A stretch of 64,000 nucleotides of DNA from JANQSP01 sp965237565 (lineage in GTDB: Bacteria > Bdellovibrionota > Bdellovibrionia > Bdellovibrionales > UBA1609): contig OZ250145.1 of assembly GCA_965237565.1 (NCBI GenBank), positions 992,001 through 1,056,000 of the forward strand, in the 5' to 3' direction. A program made the translations under genes and the position numbers. Every line of letters begins with the position of its first letter. Position 1 is the first letter of the stretch. Positions 62,880 to 64,000 of the stretch are shown here, one piece after another. Below the pieces are notes generated by a model. It ran no database searches. It was not told where the DNA came from and saw nothing but the letters and a program-made list of their open reading frames with translations.

Positions 62880-63367
62880 TGATCCAGTGACTCTTTCCAA
62901 AGGAGTGGAGACATGTCACGTTTTAATTTATCTGCCAATTGGAGGACATGTTTTTTCATGTCCATGGGAGAAATAACTTGATCTTCAAGCAACATTGTTT
63001 GTGCAGTTTTTCTAACTATTCTTTCAGCAATAAATTTGGCCCGCTCATCTATAATATTTTCGAGACGATTGTATCCATCTTTCGGAACGAGTGCATATAC
63101 CAGTTTACAATTCATAGCCTTTGCGATCTTTTCAAGAGTCTTGATATGAACTGTGCCTATTATTTCTCTCTTCTCAATTTCTAAAATAGTTGAATTGTGA
63201 ACCTTGCATCTTTTTGCTAGTTGTCTAGCATTGAGTCCAAGTGATTCACGTATGGCTCTCAGCCAACCTTTAATTGGTATTTTATGAGCTCTTAGTTTCA
63301 GCCATGGTTGAATTTTTTTCTCTATTGCTCTTCTTTGTATTTCTAATTTTTCTTTATTTGTCTTCAT
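62876..63367 (-). CDS. XRE-type HTH protein ('mobile mystery protein A')
   Basis: DNA-binding protein of 163 residues. The helix-turn-helix lies at about residues 34-95 ('GWLRAIRESLGLNARQLAKRC', 'STILEIEKREIIG', 'TLEKIAKAM'), and the C-terminal half is helical. It matches the mobile mystery protein A family, which is nearly always paired with the Fic protein downstream. It is probably the antitoxin/repressor of the pair. I start it at the ATG at 63367; a TTG at 63391 is open. The 33-bp repeat array lies 38 bp upstream, in its promoter region. Confidence 0.9.
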   Translation of the reverse strand: MKTNKEKLEIQRRAIEKKIQPWLKLRAHKIPIKGWLRAIRESLGLNARQLAKRCKVHNSTILEIEKREIIGTVHIKTLEKIAKAMNCKLVYALVPKDGYNRLENIIDERAKFIAERIVRKTAQTMLLEDQVISPMDMKKHVLQLADKLKRDMSPLLWKESLDQ

Positions 63368-63404
63368 AAGAATATAATACCTTAATAACAAACAGTTGTA
63401 AATA

Positions 63405-63536
63405 TTTTTGATGCCTTATAGACCGGCATAAAAGGAGTTTTTGATGCCTTATAGACCGGCATAAAAGGAGTTTTTGATGCCTTATAGACCGGCATAAAAG
63501 GAGTTTTTGATGCCTTATAGACCGGCATAAAAGGAG
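63405..63536. repeat. 33-bp tandem repeat array (4 copies)
   Basis: Four identical 33-bp units TTTTTGATGCCTTATAGACC...GGAG at 63405-63437, 63438-63470, 63471-63503 and 63504-63536, with a trailing TTTTTG. No spacers separate them. Each has an imperfect inverted core (CCTTTTAT...ATAAGG on the minus strand). They lie between the divergent XRE/Fic pair and the gene starting at 63716. On the minus strand they stay open as an 11-residue repeat peptide. Confidence 0.95.
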
Positions 63537-63715
63537 TTTTTGGCTTTAAAGCCTTGTTTTCTTTCTTTTTAGTTTGCAAAAATGCTGAATTTTACATTTT
63601 TATTGCTAGATACCTAACTGTAAGTCTAAAATGACCTACACGCCCTTTACTATAAATTAAAAGATTTTTACGATACAATAAGAGGCTAACACCAATAAAC
63701 CAAATAATTATATAA

Positions 63716-64000
63716 ATGAAGAAACAACTTTTTTACAGAAGAAAAGGACTTTTGTTACTACTCCAAAAATTAGGTCCTGTTTTAGAGAAAATGATTTTTC
63801 AAAAATATCTTTTTTTATGGACCTCTCAACAAGAAAAACCAATTTATGATTTTGTTCCATATAAATACGGTTGTTTTTCTTTTCAATCTTATAGAGATAT
63901 GGCTCTTCTTAAAAGCCTAAATTATATTCATGATGAAGAAAAAACTTGGTCTTTAACAAATGGGTTTTTAAAAGAAGGGATAGATGAAAAAGATTTTAAA
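63716..64000 (+). CDS. Partial gene, DUF488-associated N-terminal-like protein
   Basis: The first 95 codons of a gene cut by the window end. It begins 'MKKQLFYRRKGLLLLLQKLG' and continues with 'FQKYLFLWTSQQ' and 'YDFVPYKYGCFSFQSY', a pattern I associate with the N-terminal region of some DUF488-containing or Panacea-like proteins found on mobile elements; this is from memory and of moderate certainty. There is no signal peptide. It is divergent from the XRE/Fic pair and shares their AT-rich composition. Its function is unknown. Confidence 0.7.
   Translation, partial: MKKQLFYRRKGLLLLLQKLGPVLEKMIFQKYLFLWTSQQEKPIYDFVPYKYGCFSFQSYRDMALLKSLNYIHDEEKTWSLTNGFLKEGIDEKDFK

Noticed and set aside
63405..63536. 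33-bp repeats as a CRISPR array
   Set aside because: The copies abut directly with no spacers and no cas genes are present.
63382..63579. A 65-codon minus-strand frame reading an 11-residue repeat peptide
   Set aside because: It is explained by a 33-bp (3x11) tandem repeat, starts only at TTG and has no ribosome binding site.

Overview
The window is one AT-rich, gene-dense bacterial chromosome segment that reads as a Gram-negative predator-type or free-living 'deltaproteobacterial' genome. Several outer-membrane or secreted proteins have signal peptides. There is a CarD/CdnL transcription regulator, a SpoVG homologue, a DUF1844 protein, a complete MoxR/Bat operon, an endonuclease-type MutL and a B. 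subtilis-type PurS/PurQ/PurL set. This combination suggests Bdellovibrionota or a related lineage. That placement is an inference from gene content; no rRNA is present to confirm it. GTG and TTG starts and 1-20 nt overlaps between genes are common.

Layout. 1-7250: an unrecognised two-domain protein, then a tRNA-modification and GTPase cluster (cysteine desulfurase, mnmA, mtaB, rnc, der) ending in a clear terminator. 7300-9000: two secreted or outer-membrane proteins. 9157-17898: a tightly coupled purine operon (purM, unknown gene, purB, purC, purS, purQ, purL, purF). 18068-20467: the murein-recycling pair ldcA and mpl. 20735-27478: an outer-membrane-type protein and a 1762-residue putative lipoprotein. 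27490-29171: cysS and a ferredoxin on the minus strand. 29449-33760: dut, an SH3-like secreted protein, mutL and miaA. 33836-42348: yicC, gmk, rpoZ, rel, carD, gltX and uvrB. 42445-45628: a small AT-rich secreted protein, tRNA-Gln, spoVG, an HtrA protease and DUF1844. 45767-53143: a moxR-DUF58-batA-batB-TPR-batD operon. 53358-60869: an MltD-like LysM transglycosylase, a GldA/GldFG-type ABC system with a DUF4340 protein, and a GHMP sugar kinase. 60925-64000: a spore-photoproduct-lyase-like radical SAM gene, a gene remnant, a 'mobile mystery protein' A/B (XRE/Fic) pair, a 33-bp tandem repeat array and a truncated gene at the window end. The last four form an accessory island.

How genes work together. 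The desulfurase supplies sulfur to MnmA, next to the methylthiotransferase MtaB, so the cluster is about tRNA sulfur chemistry. LdcA trims tetrapeptides to tripeptides that Mpl ligates back onto UDP-MurNAc. gmk, rpoZ and rel link GMP supply, RNA polymerase assembly and (p)ppGpp. The Bat genes form a membrane VWA complex opened by a MoxR ATPase. 

The most interesting signals are these: a compact divergent promoter with perfect 10-bp outer inverted repeats and overlapping -10 elements between DUF1844/htrA and moxR; the XRE/Fic pair with its 33-bp repeat array; an unknown gene translationally coupled inside the purine operon; a tandem duplication of the dUTPase C-terminal motif; an 8-codon minicistron linking batB to the TPR gene; and the giant lipoprotein with two apparently homologous modules.
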